The translations under genes were made by a program, and so were the position numbers. Below are positions 1 to 8,408 of a DNA stretch of 64,000 bases, one piece after another. The stretch covers positions 62,001 through 126,000 of the forward strand of contig JAJVIN010000046.1 of assembly GCA_022071945.1 (NCBI GenBank), read 5' to 3'. The notes below the pieces were generated by a model, which did no database searches, was not told the DNA's origin, and was given only the letters and a program-made list of their open reading frames with translations. Source of the stretch: Thermoanaerobaculia bacterium. GTDB lineage: Bacteria > Acidobacteriota > Thermoanaerobaculia > UBA5066. How positions within the stretch are numbered: the first letter of the stretch is position 1; the number at the start of each line of letters is the position of its first letter.

Positions 1-1
1 G

Positions 2-796
2 GACCCCGAGATCTACGAGAAGGCCCGGATGCGAATCGAGATCGACCCCCACGAGGCCAAGGAAGTGGAGACCGAGTCGTCCAAGAACGCCGGCTTCAAC
101 CTCGCGGTCTCGGGAGTCTTCTTCTTCCTCATCTACATCTCGATCTTCGTTTACGGCGCCTTCATCATGAGAGGAGTCCTCGAGGAGAAGAACAACCGGA
201 TCGTCGAGGTCCTCGTCTCCTCCGTGAAACCCGTCCACCTGATGCTCGGGAAGATCATCGGAATCGGCTTCGTGGGGCTGACGCAGTACGCGGTCTGGGG
301 CGTGCTGGCGTCCTTCATGAGTCTGCCGGCGTTTGCCGCGATGATGGGGATGGCCGACGGCGTCCCGTCGATTCCCTTCCTGACGATCGCGGCCTTCGTC
401 GTCTTCTTCCTTCTCGGCTACTTCCTCTACGCGGCCCTCTACGCCGCGGTGGCGGCGCCGTTCAATACCGAGCAAGAGGCCCAGCAGTTCGTCATGGTCC
501 CGGCGATGATCCTGATCCTCGCCTCGACCACGTGGTTTTTCGCCTTCAACACGCCAAACGGGGCCGTGGCCGTCACGCTCTCATTCTTCCCGCTGACGTC
601 TCCCCTCCTGATGTTCATGCGGATCTCCGTCCAGCCTCCCCCGTTCTGGCAGATCGGCGTCTCCATCGTGCTGCTCCTCCTGGCCATCTGGGGCATGGCC
701 TGGCTCGCCGGGCGGATCTACCGGGTCGGGATCCTGATGTACGGCAAGAAGCCGACCGTGCCGGAAATCTTCCGGTGGATCCGTGAGGCAGACTGA
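2..796 (+). CDS. ABC-2 type transporter permease, 5' truncated by window edge
   Basis: The reading frame is open from the first base, so the start lies outside the window; 264 C-terminal residues are visible. They contain about six hydrophobic helices, beginning with a helix rich in FFFLIYISIF and followed by the short loop RGVLEEKNNRIVEVLVSSVK. That loop, with its E-K-N-R-E-V-S pattern between helices, is typical of NatB/YhaP-like ABC-2 permeases, which export sodium, drugs or other small molecules together with a separate ATPase. A first visible methionine at base 29 is internal rather than a start. The ATPase partner is expected just upstream. The substrate cannot be told. The gene ends about 40 bases before the tRNA-Glu promoter. 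Confidence 0.85.
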   Translation, partial: DPEIYEKARMRIEIDPHEAKEVETESSKNAGFNLAVSGVFFFLIYISIFVYGAFIMRGVLEEKNNRIVEVLVSSVKPVHLMLGKIIGIGFVGLTQYAVWGVLASFMSLPAFAAMMGMADGVPSIPFLTIAAFVVFFLLGYFLYAALYAAVAAPFNTEQEAQQFVMVPAMILILASTTWFFAFNTPNGAVAVTLSFFPLTSPLLMFMRISVQPPPFWQIGVSIVLLLLAIWGMAWLAGRIYRVGILMYGKKPTVPEIFRWIREAD

Positions 797-834
797 GTTC
801 TCGCGAGCTTCGCCATTCCGGAGGATCGGTGCAC

Positions 835-863
835 TTGTCTGACGGCGAGAACGGTGCTATCTT
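835..863 (+). promoter_or_regulatory. Promoter of tRNA-Glu
   Basis: TTGTCT (835-840), a 17-base spacer and TATCTT (858-863). The -10 is preceded by TGC, making it an extended -10 element. The mature tRNA begins 26 bases after the -10. The 11-mer GGTGCTATCTT recurs exactly in front of tRNA-Pro. Confidence 0.55.
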
Positions 864-888
864 CCCGGTCCCTCGACACGGGGGGTCT

Positions 889-964
889 GGCGCGTTCGTC
901 TAGCGGTCCAGGACGCCGCCCTCTCACGGCGGTAACACGGGTTCGAGTCCCGTACGCGCTACCA
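889..964 (+). tRNA. tRNA-Glu (anticodon CTC)
   Basis: A complete 76-base cloverleaf. The acceptor stem GGCGCGT pairs with ACGCGCT (first pair G-U). The anticodon stem GCCGC/GCGGC encloses loop CTCTCAC with anticodon CTC. The T-arm carries GTTCGAGTC. CCA is encoded. The body closely matches the usual bacterial tRNA-Glu. Confidence 0.95.
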
Positions 965-979
965 ACTCCATCGATCCTC

Positions 980-1006
980 CAGGAGCGGCCCAACCGGCCG
1001 CTCCTG
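980..1006 (+). terminator. Hairpin terminator after tRNA-Glu
   Basis: An 11-bp perfect stem (980-990 with 996-1006) and a five-base loop start 16 bases after the tRNA CCA. The bases after it (CTGTCTTTGG) are only moderately T-rich, so termination may be partial. Confidence 0.6.
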
Positions 1007-1104
1007 CTGTCTTTGGCGCGGCGACCTCGTCTCGGGACGTCCCCTGTTCCTTCTTCTGTCAGTCCATGCAGAATCGTTCTAAACTGCACCCCCGGGATTG
1101 CAAT

Positions 1105-3159
1105 ATGACCGGTACCGGTGCCTCAGATGCCGCGGAACCAACAGGAATCCCGGTCGCGAACGCGGCCGAGGCCCGGTACAGAGGTCTCCTCGCGGCGACG
1201 TCTGACCTGATCTTCTGGACGGACAGCGACGGATTGCTCGTCGACTACCACGCCAACACCGCCGCGGACCTTGCCGTCCCGCCGGAAGCATTCCTGGGAC
1301 GGTACGTCGGAGATGTCCTTCCGGAGCCGACGGCATCGATCTGGGTCGAGGGCGTTCGCAAGGCCCGGCAGAGCGGCGGAGTCGAGCCGTTCGAATACTC
1401 GCTTCCCTTTCCGGACGAAGAGAGGCGCTACGAGGCTCGTGCCTTTCTCTGCGACTCCGGTGAGGTGGTCGTTCTCGTCAGGAACATCACGAGCCGCTGG
1501 CGAGCGCAGCAGGAGCTTCTGCGCCGTGAACAGGAGTTCGAGACCCTGGCTGACAACGCACCCGTCATCATCACGCGCCACGATTCCGCGATGCGGTACA
1601 CGTACGTGAATCGCGCCTTCTGCACTCTGATGGGCGGCCCCGGGGAGCACTTCGTTGGGAAGACGGGCCGGGAACTCGGGTTTCCCGAGTCCGCCCAGGC
1701 GCCATTCGAGGAGGCCGTGAAGTCCGCCTTCGAGATCGGGGATCTCGTGTCGGTCGGCATCTCCTCCGGCGGCGAGAACGGCCAGCCGGGAGATCGCCGG
1801 TACTACCAAGTGAACGTGGTCCCGGAGTTCTCGGAGGCGGGTGAACCGGTCTCCGTCCTATCGATCGCGCACGAGATCACCAGCCTGAGGAAGGCCCAGC
1901 AGGCGGTCGAGGAGATCAACAGGCGCCTCGAGCAACGGGTTCACGAGCGGACCGAGGAGCTGAGTGCCCTGAACCAGGAGTTGGCTCAGGCCTTGAGGCT
2001 GAAGGACGAGTTCCTCGCGAGCATGAGCCACGAGTTGCGGACACCGCTCAACGCGATCCTGGGCTTCACGCAGGCGGTCAGGGATCAGATCTACGGCCCC
2101 GCCAGCGAGCGGCTCCTCAACTCGGCGCGGGCCGCGGACACCGCCGGCCATCACCTTCTCGATCTCATCAGCGACATCCTCGACCTCTCGAAGATCCAGG
2201 CCGGGCGGTTGAAGCTCTCGCTCGACCCGGTCCCGGTCCAGTCGCTGTGCGAGGCGAGCCTGCAGATGGTGGAGAAGGCGGCGCAGAAGAAGGGAGTTCT
2301 CCTCGCCTCGACGGTCGCGCCGGGTGTGGGTCTTCTCCTGGCGGACGGGAGGCGGCTCAAGCAGATGCTCGTGAACCTCCTGAGCAATGCCGTCAAGTTC
2401 ACCCCCGAAGGCGGACGCATCGACCTGACAGTCGAGGGCGACAGGGAGAAGAAAGTGATCCGGTTCCTGGTTGCCGACACGGGGATCGGCATCGAGAAGG
2501 ACCAGATTCCACGTCTCTTTCAGCCTTTCACCCAGGTTGACAGCCAGCTCTCTCGCCCTCATTCGGGAACCGGTCTCGGACTCTCCCTTGTCCTGAGCAT
2601 GGCGGCGCTGCACGGCGGTGGCGTCTACGTCGAGAGCGAGCCGGGAAGAGGGAGTTGCTTCACCATCCTGCTCCCGTGGACGGAGGCTCAGAGCCGCAAG
2701 AGCACATCTGGCGGCGAAACGGACCGGCAGGCAGCGGTGTTCCATGCGGCCCCCCGGGGATCCCGAGGGGGGGAGCCGGGCGGAGCCCCCCTCCGGCTTC
2801 TGCTCGCCGAGGACAACGAGAGCAACGCGATTCTCATCTCGGACCTGCTCACCGCGAACGGGTACGACGTCTCCCTGGCACGAACGGGTTTCGAGGCCAT
2901 CCAGCTCGCTCGTAAATTGAAACCCGACGTCGTCCTGATGGACATCCAGATGCCCGGGATGGACGGTCTCGAGGCCATCCGCCGGCTCAGGGCGAACGAA
3001 GAGACCAAGCACCTTCCGATCCTCGCCCTGACGGCTCTCGCCATGCCGGGCGACAGGGAGCGGTGCCTCTCGGCGGGAGCGAACGGATACGTGACGAAAC
3101 CGCTCGATTTCGCGGTCCTTCTGGAGACGACACAAAACCTCCTGGGCCTGCCAGGCTAG
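1105..3159 (+). CDS. Hybrid sensor histidine kinase (PAS-PAS-HisKA-HATPase-REC)
   Basis: A 684-residue cytoplasmic hybrid kinase without transmembrane segments. Two PAS domains (about 25-140 and 145-265) are followed by a coiled linker. The HisKA dimerisation helix has the H-box SMSHELRTPLN with phospho-acceptor His309. The HATPase domain shows N-box LLSNAVKFTPEGG, G1 DTGIG and G2 GTGLGLS. The receiver domain (about 565-680) has phospho-acceptor Asp613 in VLMDIQMPGMDG and Lys665 in TKPLD. The family autophosphorylates on His and relays to its own Asp; output must go through a separate phosphotransfer or response protein not seen here. I chose the ATG at 1105; an in-frame ATG at 1066 would add 13 residues that do not look like protein. 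The gene is monocistronic. Signal and target are unknown. Confidence 0.9.
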   Translation: MTGTGASDAAEPTGIPVANAAEARYRGLLAATSDLIFWTDSDGLLVDYHANTAADLAVPPEAFLGRYVGDVLPEPTASIWVEGVRKARQSGGVEPFEYSLPFPDEERRYEARAFLCDSGEVVVLVRNITSRWRAQQELLRREQEFETLADNAPVIITRHDSAMRYTYVNRAFCTLMGGPGEHFVGKTGRELGFPESAQAPFEEAVKSAFEIGDLVSVGISSGGENGQPGDRRYYQVNVVPEFSEAGEPVSVLSIAHEITSLRKAQQAVEEINRRLEQRVHERTEELSALNQELAQALRLKDEFLASMSHELRTPLNAILGFTQAVRDQIYGPASERLLNSARAADTAGHHLLDLISDILDLSKIQAGRLKLSLDPVPVQSLCEASLQMVEKAAQKKGVLLASTVAPGVGLLLADGRRLKQMLVNLLSNAVKFTPEGGRIDLTVEGDREKKVIRFLVADTGIGIEKDQIPRLFQPFTQVDSQLSRPHSGTGLGLSLVLSMAALHGGGVYVESEPGRGSCFTILLPWTEAQSRKSTSGGETDRQAAVFHAAPRGSRGGEPGGAPLRLLLAEDNESNAILISDLLTANGYDVSLARTGFEAIQLARKLKPDVVLMDIQMPGMDGLEAIRRLRANEETKHLPILALTALAMPGDRERCLSAGANGYVTKPLDFAVLLETTQNLLGLPG

Positions 3160-3217
3160 AACCCCGCAGAGTCCCCGAGCCGCAGGATGGGAGCCCCGTC
3201 CCTCCCGGGCCGGCTCC

Positions 3218-3856
3218 TCAGCTGCCCAGCTGTCTTCTGTCCGCGGACAGGAGGCCGTTCCGGAGGATGTCGGCGATGTCCGCGACGGCATCGTCTGATT
3301 CCTTGCCGAACTGACGCGGGACGCCGAAGAGCACCTCCACCGAGAAGTAGTGGAGAAAAATGCGACTCGCGAGCATGACGGCCGAGAGGCGGCAGACCCC
3401 GGGCCGCAGCTTCTGCTCCAGAGGCACCGCGGCGGGGTGGGCGGTGAGAAAGGCGTCGAAACGCGCCGCCATCCCCGAGTAGAAGTTCCGGATGTGGTTC
3501 CCTTCGAGTTCCACGACGTCGACGTAGATCAGCGCCACGTGCCGGCGCCACGCCTCGACGCTCTCCTTCGCCGCGCGCGCGAGGGCCTCGAGATCGTCCG
3601 GGAAGGCCCCCGAGGCGAGCGCCTTGTTGAACGGGAAGTCCGGACTCCTGATGGCGTCCCAGTACTGACCCAACAGCGTCTCGAAGACTTCTTCCTTGTC
3701 CCGGAAGTGGTGGTAGACGTTCCCCGTCGAAAGGTCCGCGGCACGCGCGATGTCTCGCATGCTCGTGCCCCGGTAGCCCCGCCGCGAGAAGAGTTCGAGC
3801 GCCGCATCGAGGATCTGCCCGCGGCTCCTCTCGGACTTCGCCTCTTGCTCCACCAT
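3218..3856 (-). CDS. TetR/AcrR family transcriptional regulator
   Basis: A 212-residue repressor of the TetR family. The N-terminal helix-turn-helix (about residues 10-62) has the family pattern: ILDAALELFSRRGYRGTSM, then RDIARAADLSTGNVYHHF and KEEVF. The C-terminal two thirds is helical ligand-binding domain and cannot be matched to a specific inducer. The gene is the last of a long leftward block and starts 7 bases after the stop of an alpha/beta hydrolase, so it is probably co-transcribed. The natural operator candidate is the palindrome at 13239-13256, just downstream of the promoter at the head of the block. That would make it an autoregulated repressor relieved by a substrate or acyl-CoA intermediate. 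Family assignment is firm; target and ligand are inference. Confidence 0.92.
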   Translation of the reverse strand: MVEQEAKSERSRGQILDAALELFSRRGYRGTSMRDIARAADLSTGNVYHHFRDKEEVFETLLGQYWDAIRSPDFPFNKALASGAFPDDLEALARAAKESVEAWRRHVALIYVDVVELEGNHIRNFYSGMAARFDAFLTAHPAAVPLEQKLRPGVCRLSAVMLASRIFLHYFSVEVLFGVPRQFGKESDDAVADIADILRNGLLSADRRQLGS

Positions 3857-3863
3857 CTCGTCC

Positions 3864-4721
3864 TCAGAATACCGTGGACTTGGCTGCCGTGAACCTGAGC
3901 AGCATCGGGAAGAAGACGTCCGGCCGCTCGAGGTACACGACGTGGCCCGACTCCGCGATCGGCTCCCAGCGCGCGTCCGGGAGGATCCCGACGATCTTCT
4001 TCTGGACCCACGGCGGGATGGCCCGGTCCTCCTCGCCCGGCATGACGAGAGCCGGGGTCCGGATCTCCCGGTAGCCAGGCATGTTTTCTTCCAGAGCGGC
4101 GAAGAACGGGTCCTGGGCCTCCGTCAGCCGGATCAGGGCGTGCAGCGAGTCCTTGTAACGGTCGTGGAACTTCCGGCGCATCGTGTCGAGGTTGTCCTTC
4201 ACCTTCCTCACGAATGCCTCGCCGAAGATCTTCTCGTACATGTAGTGCGTGTAGATCTCGAAGACCTCGGGACCGCCCCGGTAGAAGCGCAGAGAGAGCG
4301 CCTCGTACATCTCGAAGAGTTCCTCGTTGGAGAGCAGGATCCCGGAGAGCGTCAGCGTGTGGAGCCGCTCCTGGTGGAGGCGCGCGAACTCGAGCGCGAC
4401 GAATCCACCGTAGGAAATCCCCATGACGTGGGTCTTCTGGACCTTCAATTCGTCCAGGATCGCAACGAGGAAGCCAGCGAGGCTGGGAATGAGGACCGGC
4501 TCATCAGGGGCCGAGGACTCCCCTTGACCGAGGTAGTCATAGAGGATCACGTCGTGCTGCGGCAAGACGAACGGGAGGAAGCCGTACCAGGCCTTGCAGT
4601 GCATGGCCAGGCCATTGAGGAGGGCGATCGGCTCCTTCTCCCCCTTGCCGAAGTACTCCCAGTGAATCAGGTTCTCGCCTGCCGGGAGCAGTCCCTGACG
4701 GTCGGGCGCGATGTCTGCCAC
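3864..4721 (-). CDS. Alpha/beta hydrolase
   Basis: A 285-residue alpha/beta-hydrolase-fold protein without signal peptide. The nucleophile elbow is GISYGG with Ser103. The acid is probably the Asp in PGEEDRAIP and the histidine is in ESGHVVYLE, giving a complete Ser-Asp-His triad. HG-type oxyanion residues are replaced by NGLAMHCKAW near residue 36. The start is GTG at 4721. It precedes the tetR gene by 7 bases and is separated from the rest of the block by a 380-base gap holding repeats. The family hydrolyses esters, thioesters or C-C bonds. Its place in an operon with a CoA ligase suggests action on an acyl or ester substrate, but the substrate is not readable. Confidence 0.88.
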   Translation of the reverse strand: MADIAPDRQGLLPAGENLIHWEYFGKGEKEPIALLNGLAMHCKAWYGFLPFVLPQHDVILYDYLGQGESSAPDEPVLIPSLAGFLVAILDELKVQKTHVMGISYGGFVALEFARLHQERLHTLTLSGILLSNEELFEMYEALSLRFYRGGPEVFEIYTHYMYEKIFGEAFVRKVKDNLDTMRRKFHDRYKDSLHALIRLTEAQDPFFAALEENMPGYREIRTPALVMPGEEDRAIPPWVQKKIVGILPDARWEPIAESGHVVYLERPDVFFPMLLRFTAAKSTVF

Positions 4722-4776
4722 GGTCGCGGCCTCAGACCGCCAAGACCGGAGCGCTGAGGCACAAGCCTAGGGCTTT

Positions 4777-4935
4777 CCCTCCTCCGCGAGGCGCGCCGGG
4801 CGGGGGAGGGGGATCTCCTTCGTGCCCGGTGTGACGGCGGAGCATGCCGGCGACGGAATTCCCTCCCCCGCAGGGCGGGGGAGGGCCAGGGAGGGGGCGC
4901 CCCCACCCTCCCCTCCCCCGCCCCGCGGGGGAGGG
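4777..4935 (-). repeat. BIME-like palindromic repeat cluster
   Basis: Two copies of an 11-bp palindromic arm CCCTCCCCCGC/GCGGGGGAGGG with 3-base loops (4861-4885 and 4911-4935) stand in inverted arrangement around a central palindrome GGGGGCGCCCCC (4893-4904). The two roughly 38-base halves are near reverse complements, so each is a REP-like unit and the pair resembles a BIME. A diverged partial copy lies at about 4777-4815. The cluster occupies the only large gap (4722-5102) within the leftward hydrolase/ligase block. Confidence 0.75.
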
Positions 4936-4985
4936 AGTCACTTCTCCGGTGAGGATGCGTCGACATCCAAGAGACCTACCAGCAA

Positions 4986-5030
4986 GGGACTCGCGCGTAA
5001 GGGACTTGCGCGTAAGGGACTCGCGCGTGA
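4986..5030. repeat. Three tandem 15-bp repeats
   Basis: Three direct copies of GGGACTCGCGCGTAA, differing at one base each (C/T at position 6, A/G at position 14). They lie downstream of the palindromic cluster in the same gap. No open frame of credible length covers them. The remaining bases up to 5102 hold nothing I recognise. Confidence 0.8.
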
Positions 5031-5102
5031 GAAACCCACTCGTAGATCCCGGCTGCACAGGGGATACCGGACGGTCCAGTCGTTCAATCGCGGTTTCTGG
5101 AT

Positions 5103-5918
5103 TCACGACGTCACTCCCTCAGCGGCGTTCTCGGCCGCCAGGCTTTCGAGAAAGCGGGTGATGATGGAAACGGATTCCGCGGGGCGCTCGGCCACGACGG
5201 CGTGACCCGCGCCCGGCACCAGGAGCGTCTCGGCCCCGGGAATCGCTGCAGCCACGGCGAGAGACCTCTCGGCAGGCATGGTGACGTCTTCCCCGGCGAG
5301 AACGACGAGAGTGCGGCAGGAAATGGATGGGAGCAGGGACCCGATGTCGAGTCCCTCGAGCGACGCGAGGAGGCCCGCGAGCCCGGCGAACCAGCTGACC
5401 GGCAGGTACGAGATCACCTTCCGGCGGCTCGCGATCTCCAGGGCATTCGCCGCGGCCCACGCCGGGGAAAAGGCCGACCGCGCGATCAAGTCGTACACGG
5501 GCCCCCGCTCCCCGCCGGCGGCAGCCTCCTCCGCGGCCGCCCGGAGCGCGCCGAGGCCCGCGAGCATCGAACCATCGAATCGGTCCACGACCGTGAAGGC
5601 CACGAGAGACCTCACGCGGGAAGGGTGGCGCGCCGCGAGAACGAGTCCGGCCTCGCCTCCGAATGAGGCGCCGGCGACATGCGCCCGCTCGACCCCGAGG
5701 TGGTCGAGGAGCCGCGCCACGTCTTCGGCATGCTCCAGAAAGTCCGCGGGCGGAGGACCCGGCGTTCGAAGCTGGCCCCTGAAGTCGCACCGGATCACCC
5801 TGAAACGCCTGGCGAGCGGTGTCGCGATCTCGTTCCAGGCCGCCCAGCTCATCATCCCGCCGTTCAGGAGGACCAGCGGCTCGCCTGAACCGTCGACCTG
5901 GTGCGCCAGCAGCGTCAC
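5103..5918 (-). CDS. Alpha/beta hydrolase
   Basis: A 271-residue alpha/beta-fold hydrolase. Nucleophile elbow GASFGG with Ser85; Asp in LAGEDVTMP; His in GAGHAVVAE. An HG motif is replaced by LNGGMMSW, and CDFRGQ lies where D-x-R-G is usual, as in many esterases and C-C hydrolases. I set the start at the GTG at 5918: it forms a GTGA overlap with the stop of the upstream acyl-CoA ligase and has GGGAGAGGGG 4-8 bases before it. Longer frames upstream are read-through of the ligase gene. Tight coupling to the ligase implies equimolar synthesis and a shared pathway. Substrate unknown. Confidence 0.88.
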   Translation of the reverse strand: MTLLAHQVDGSGEPLVLLNGGMMSWAAWNEIATPLARRFRVIRCDFRGQLRTPGPPPADFLEHAEDVARLLDHLGVERAHVAGASFGGEAGLVLAARHPSRVRSLVAFTVVDRFDGSMLAGLGALRAAAEEAAAGGERGPVYDLIARSAFSPAWAAANALEIASRRKVISYLPVSWFAGLAGLLASLEGLDIGSLLPSISCRTLVVLAGEDVTMPAERSLAVAAAIPGAETLLVPGAGHAVVAERPAESVSIITRFLESLAAENAAEGVTS

Positions 5919-7456
5919 GGCGTCCCCCTCTCCCGGATCCATCGGTCGCGCAGTTCGCCCTTGACGACCTTCCCGTAGGCCGTCCGAGGGAGCGCCTCGA
6001 CGAAGGCGACCTCTTTGGGGAGCTTGTACTTCGCGAGCTTCTCGGCGGCGAAGGCGAGGAGCGCTTCCCCCGCGACTTCCTGGCCGGGTCTCTTCACGAC
6101 AAATGCCACGCCCATTTCGCCCCACACCTGATGGGGAACTCCCACCACGGCGGCATCCTGTACGGCCGGGTGAAGGAGCAGTTCCCCCTCGATCTCGGCC
6201 GGGTAGATGTTGACGCCTCCCGAGATCAGCATGTCCTTGCGGCGGCCGGCGATCGTGAAGAACCCCTCGTCGTCGCGCCGGGCGAGGTCACCCGTGTGGA
6301 AGAACCCTTCGGAGTCGAGAGCCGCCGCTGTCGCCTCCGGATTCCGCCAGTAGCCTTTCGACACGTGCTCTCCACGCAGGAGCAACTCCCCCACCTCTCC
6401 CACCGGGACCTCACGCCCCGTCTCGTCGACGAGCCGTGCCTCGGTGAACATCAGCGGCTTGCCGATGGACCCCTTCTTTCGCGCCGACTCCTCGACCGTC
6501 ATCGCGAAGCAGTTGACGCCCACCTCGGTCAGGCCGTAGCCCTGCTTGAAGACGATCCCGCGCTCCTGATAGGCCTCGATGAGGTAGAGCGGCAGGGGCG
6601 CCCCCCCGCTGATGAGCCATCGAACGGATTCGAGGTTGGCGGCCGAAAAGCAAGGCGCCTCCAGGAGCAGCTTCCAGATCGTCGGAACTCCGAGAACGAC
6701 GGTGCAGCGCTCGGCCTCGACCGTTCTCCAGATCTCGTCGGGGTCGAACCCGGCGTGAAGGACGACCGTGCCGCCGATGGCGATGATGGGCATGAGGAAC
6801 GCCCCCAGCCCTCCCGCGTGGTACAGCGGCGTGAAGACCGGGCTGACATCGTCTTCCCTCAGCTGCCAAGACACGGCCGTGTTGTAGGCGTTCCAGGCCA
6901 CCATCCGGTGCGGGACCATGACGCCCTTCGGCTTGCCCGTCGTGCCGCTCGTGTAGAGGAGCGCGTAGACGTCCTCTGGCGCGCACGGCGTCCGCGAAAA
7001 GCCAGGGGCCGGGGACTCGGCGATCGCGGCGTGGTAGCGAACATGACTCTCCACCACCGGAGAGTCGAGGCAGATCCAGTGCGGGATGTCGACGACGGAC
7101 CGGAGCGCGCTCACCGTGTCCGCGAAGGCGCCGTCGTAGACGAGAGCGGAGAGGCCGGCATCCTTGACGATGAAGGCGATCTCGTGAGGCGTCAGGCGGG
7201 TCCCGAGCGGGACGAGGATATGGCCCGTCTTGGCGCACGAAAAGAAGACGTCCAGAAACTCGACCCGGTTGTGCGAGAGGAGGCCCACTCGCTCCCCCTT
7301 CGCGATCCCGAGCCGGTCGCGGAGAAGGCTCGCACAGCCCTTCGCTCTGTCGTCCATCTGGCGGTAGGTGAGCCTCTCGGTCGTGGCAATCGAGACCAGG
7401 CCGATCTTCTCGGGGGTGAGGCGGGCCCGCTCGCCAAGGACATCGCCGTGGATCAC
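5915..7456 (-). CDS. AMP-forming acyl-CoA ligase (ANL superfamily)
   Basis: A 513-residue ATP-dependent carboxylate-CoA ligase. The ATP/phosphate loop YTSGTTGKPKG is at 168-178. Further core motifs are QGYGLTE, HTGDLARRDDEGFF and GRRKDMLISGGVNIYPAEIE, followed by the catalytic C-terminal lysine near residue 496 in AYGKVVKGEL. All residues needed for adenylation and thioester formation are visible. Length fits medium/long-chain acyl-CoA or aryl-CoA ligases. The start is GTG at 7456, overlapping the TGA of the preceding hydrolase as GTGA and preceded by AAGGAG. It lies between two hydrolases, downstream of a KASIII-like protein and an SDR. It probably activates the acid released by a hydrolase, or the product of the KASIII/SDR pair. 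Confidence 0.92.
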   Translation of the reverse strand: MIHGDVLGERARLTPEKIGLVSIATTERLTYRQMDDRAKGCASLLRDRLGIAKGERVGLLSHNRVEFLDVFFSCAKTGHILVPLGTRLTPHEIAFIVKDAGLSALVYDGAFADTVSALRSVVDIPHWICLDSPVVESHVRYHAAIAESPAPGFSRTPCAPEDVYALLYTSGTTGKPKGVMVPHRMVAWNAYNTAVSWQLREDDVSPVFTPLYHAGGLGAFLMPIIAIGGTVVLHAGFDPDEIWRTVEAERCTVVLGVPTIWKLLLEAPCFSAANLESVRWLISGGAPLPLYLIEAYQERGIVFKQGYGLTEVGVNCFAMTVEESARKKGSIGKPLMFTEARLVDETGREVPVGEVGELLLRGEHVSKGYWRNPEATAAALDSEGFFHTGDLARRDDEGFFTIAGRRKDMLISGGVNIYPAEIEGELLLHPAVQDAAVVGVPHQVWGEMGVAFVVKRPGQEVAGEALLAFAAEKLAKYKLPKEVAFVEALPRTAYGKVVKGELRDRWIRERGTP

Positions 7457-8388
7457 GGGGCAGGCTCCTTCCGGGCCGGCGGCGGCTGCGACAGGACACC
7501 GTCGAGGGCAGCGAGGAGCCGCTGGGGGCACTCCTGCTGCGGCACGTGCCCGCACTTCTCGACCCTCGTCAGGCGGGCTGCGGGCAACTCGGCGAGCATC
7601 TTCTCCGCGTAGGAGAGCGGCATGAGCCGGTCCGAGGCCCCCCAGACGATCTCGACAGGGACCGCGAGCGTCCCGAGCTTCCCGTCGAGAACGAGGCTCT
7701 CCATGCTCGAGGCTTTCTGCGCCATCCGGGCGATCGGGCCTTTCGACGCCGCGCGGATCACGTCCTTCATCACGAACTCGGGCGGGTGGAGGCTCTCCGG
7801 ATCGATCAGCGCGTCCATGAGCTTCGCGACCTCCGGAAGGGTTTTCGGCTGAAGCGTGAGACCGGAGGCGACGTGCGTGAGGGGTCCGCCGTTGACGAAG
7901 ACGACCCGCTCCACGCGTTCTGGATGCTTCTGGGCCCAGAGGGCCGCCATCCAGGCGCCGAGCGAGTTGCCGACGATCGTGACCTTGCCGTCAGGGGCCT
8001 CGGCCGCGAGGACGGCGTCGAGCGCGGCGAAGATCGTCTCGACGGCAAGGGGCCCGCTCGCGGGTTCGCTCTGGCCGTGTCCCGCCAGGTCGGGGATGAC
8101 GAGGCGGTGGCCGGCAAGAAGGTGCGGGACCACCTTCGAGAAGGCGCCGGCCTGGTCCCCGGCACCGTGGAGGAGAACGAGAACGGAACCCGAGCCGCCG
8201 TGGAACACGCTCTGCCGGCCGGCGGGGGTCTCGATGTCGACACGGACGAGTCCCGCCTTCTTCAACTCCCTGCGCCCCAGCCAGGCAAAAGCGGCGAGGG
8301 GACGCGTGAAGAAGATGACAACGGCGCCGAGGAGGAAGAGGACGGCGAGGACGCCGAGGACGAGGAGGACCTTGACCCAGGGCTTCAT
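7453..8388 (-). CDS. Membrane-anchored alpha/beta hydrolase
   Basis: A 311-residue alpha/beta hydrolase with an N-terminal hydrophobic helix (residues about 7-27, VLLVLGVLAVLFLLGAVVIF) that acts as membrane anchor or uncleaved signal. The oxyanion motif is LLHGAGDQAG, the nucleophile elbow GNSLGA (Ser142), Asp in WGASDRLMP, and His in KCGHVPQQECP. The start at 8388 has a strong GGAG site 8 bases upstream. Longer in-frame starts fall inside the KASIII gene and are not credible. Its stop overlaps the next gene's GTG. An anchored hydrolase in a block that begins with an outer-membrane receptor suggests processing of a lipophilic ester on arrival; this is inference. Confidence 0.88.
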   Translation of the reverse strand: MKPWVKVLLVLGVLAVLFLLGAVVIFFTRPLAAFAWLGRRELKKAGLVRVDIETPAGRQSVFHGGSGSVLVLLHGAGDQAGAFSKVVPHLLAGHRLVIPDLAGHGQSEPASGPLAVETIFAALDAVLAAEAPDGKVTIVGNSLGAWMAALWAQKHPERVERVVFVNGGPLTHVASGLTLQPKTLPEVAKLMDALIDPESLHPPEFVMKDVIRAASKGPIARMAQKASSMESLVLDGKLGTLAVPVEIVWGASDRLMPLSYAEKMLAELPAARLTRVEKCGHVPQQECPQRLLAALDGVLSQPPPARKEPAP

Positions 8389-8408
8389 CGCCGTTCTCCT
8401 TTCGCGCC

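Noticed and set aside
5062-5077. A second TetR operator (ATACCGGACGGTCC) before the distal hydrolase gene
   Set aside because: The ACCG/CGGT half-sites are separated by 2 instead of 6 bases and the flanks do not match the 13239 palindrome.
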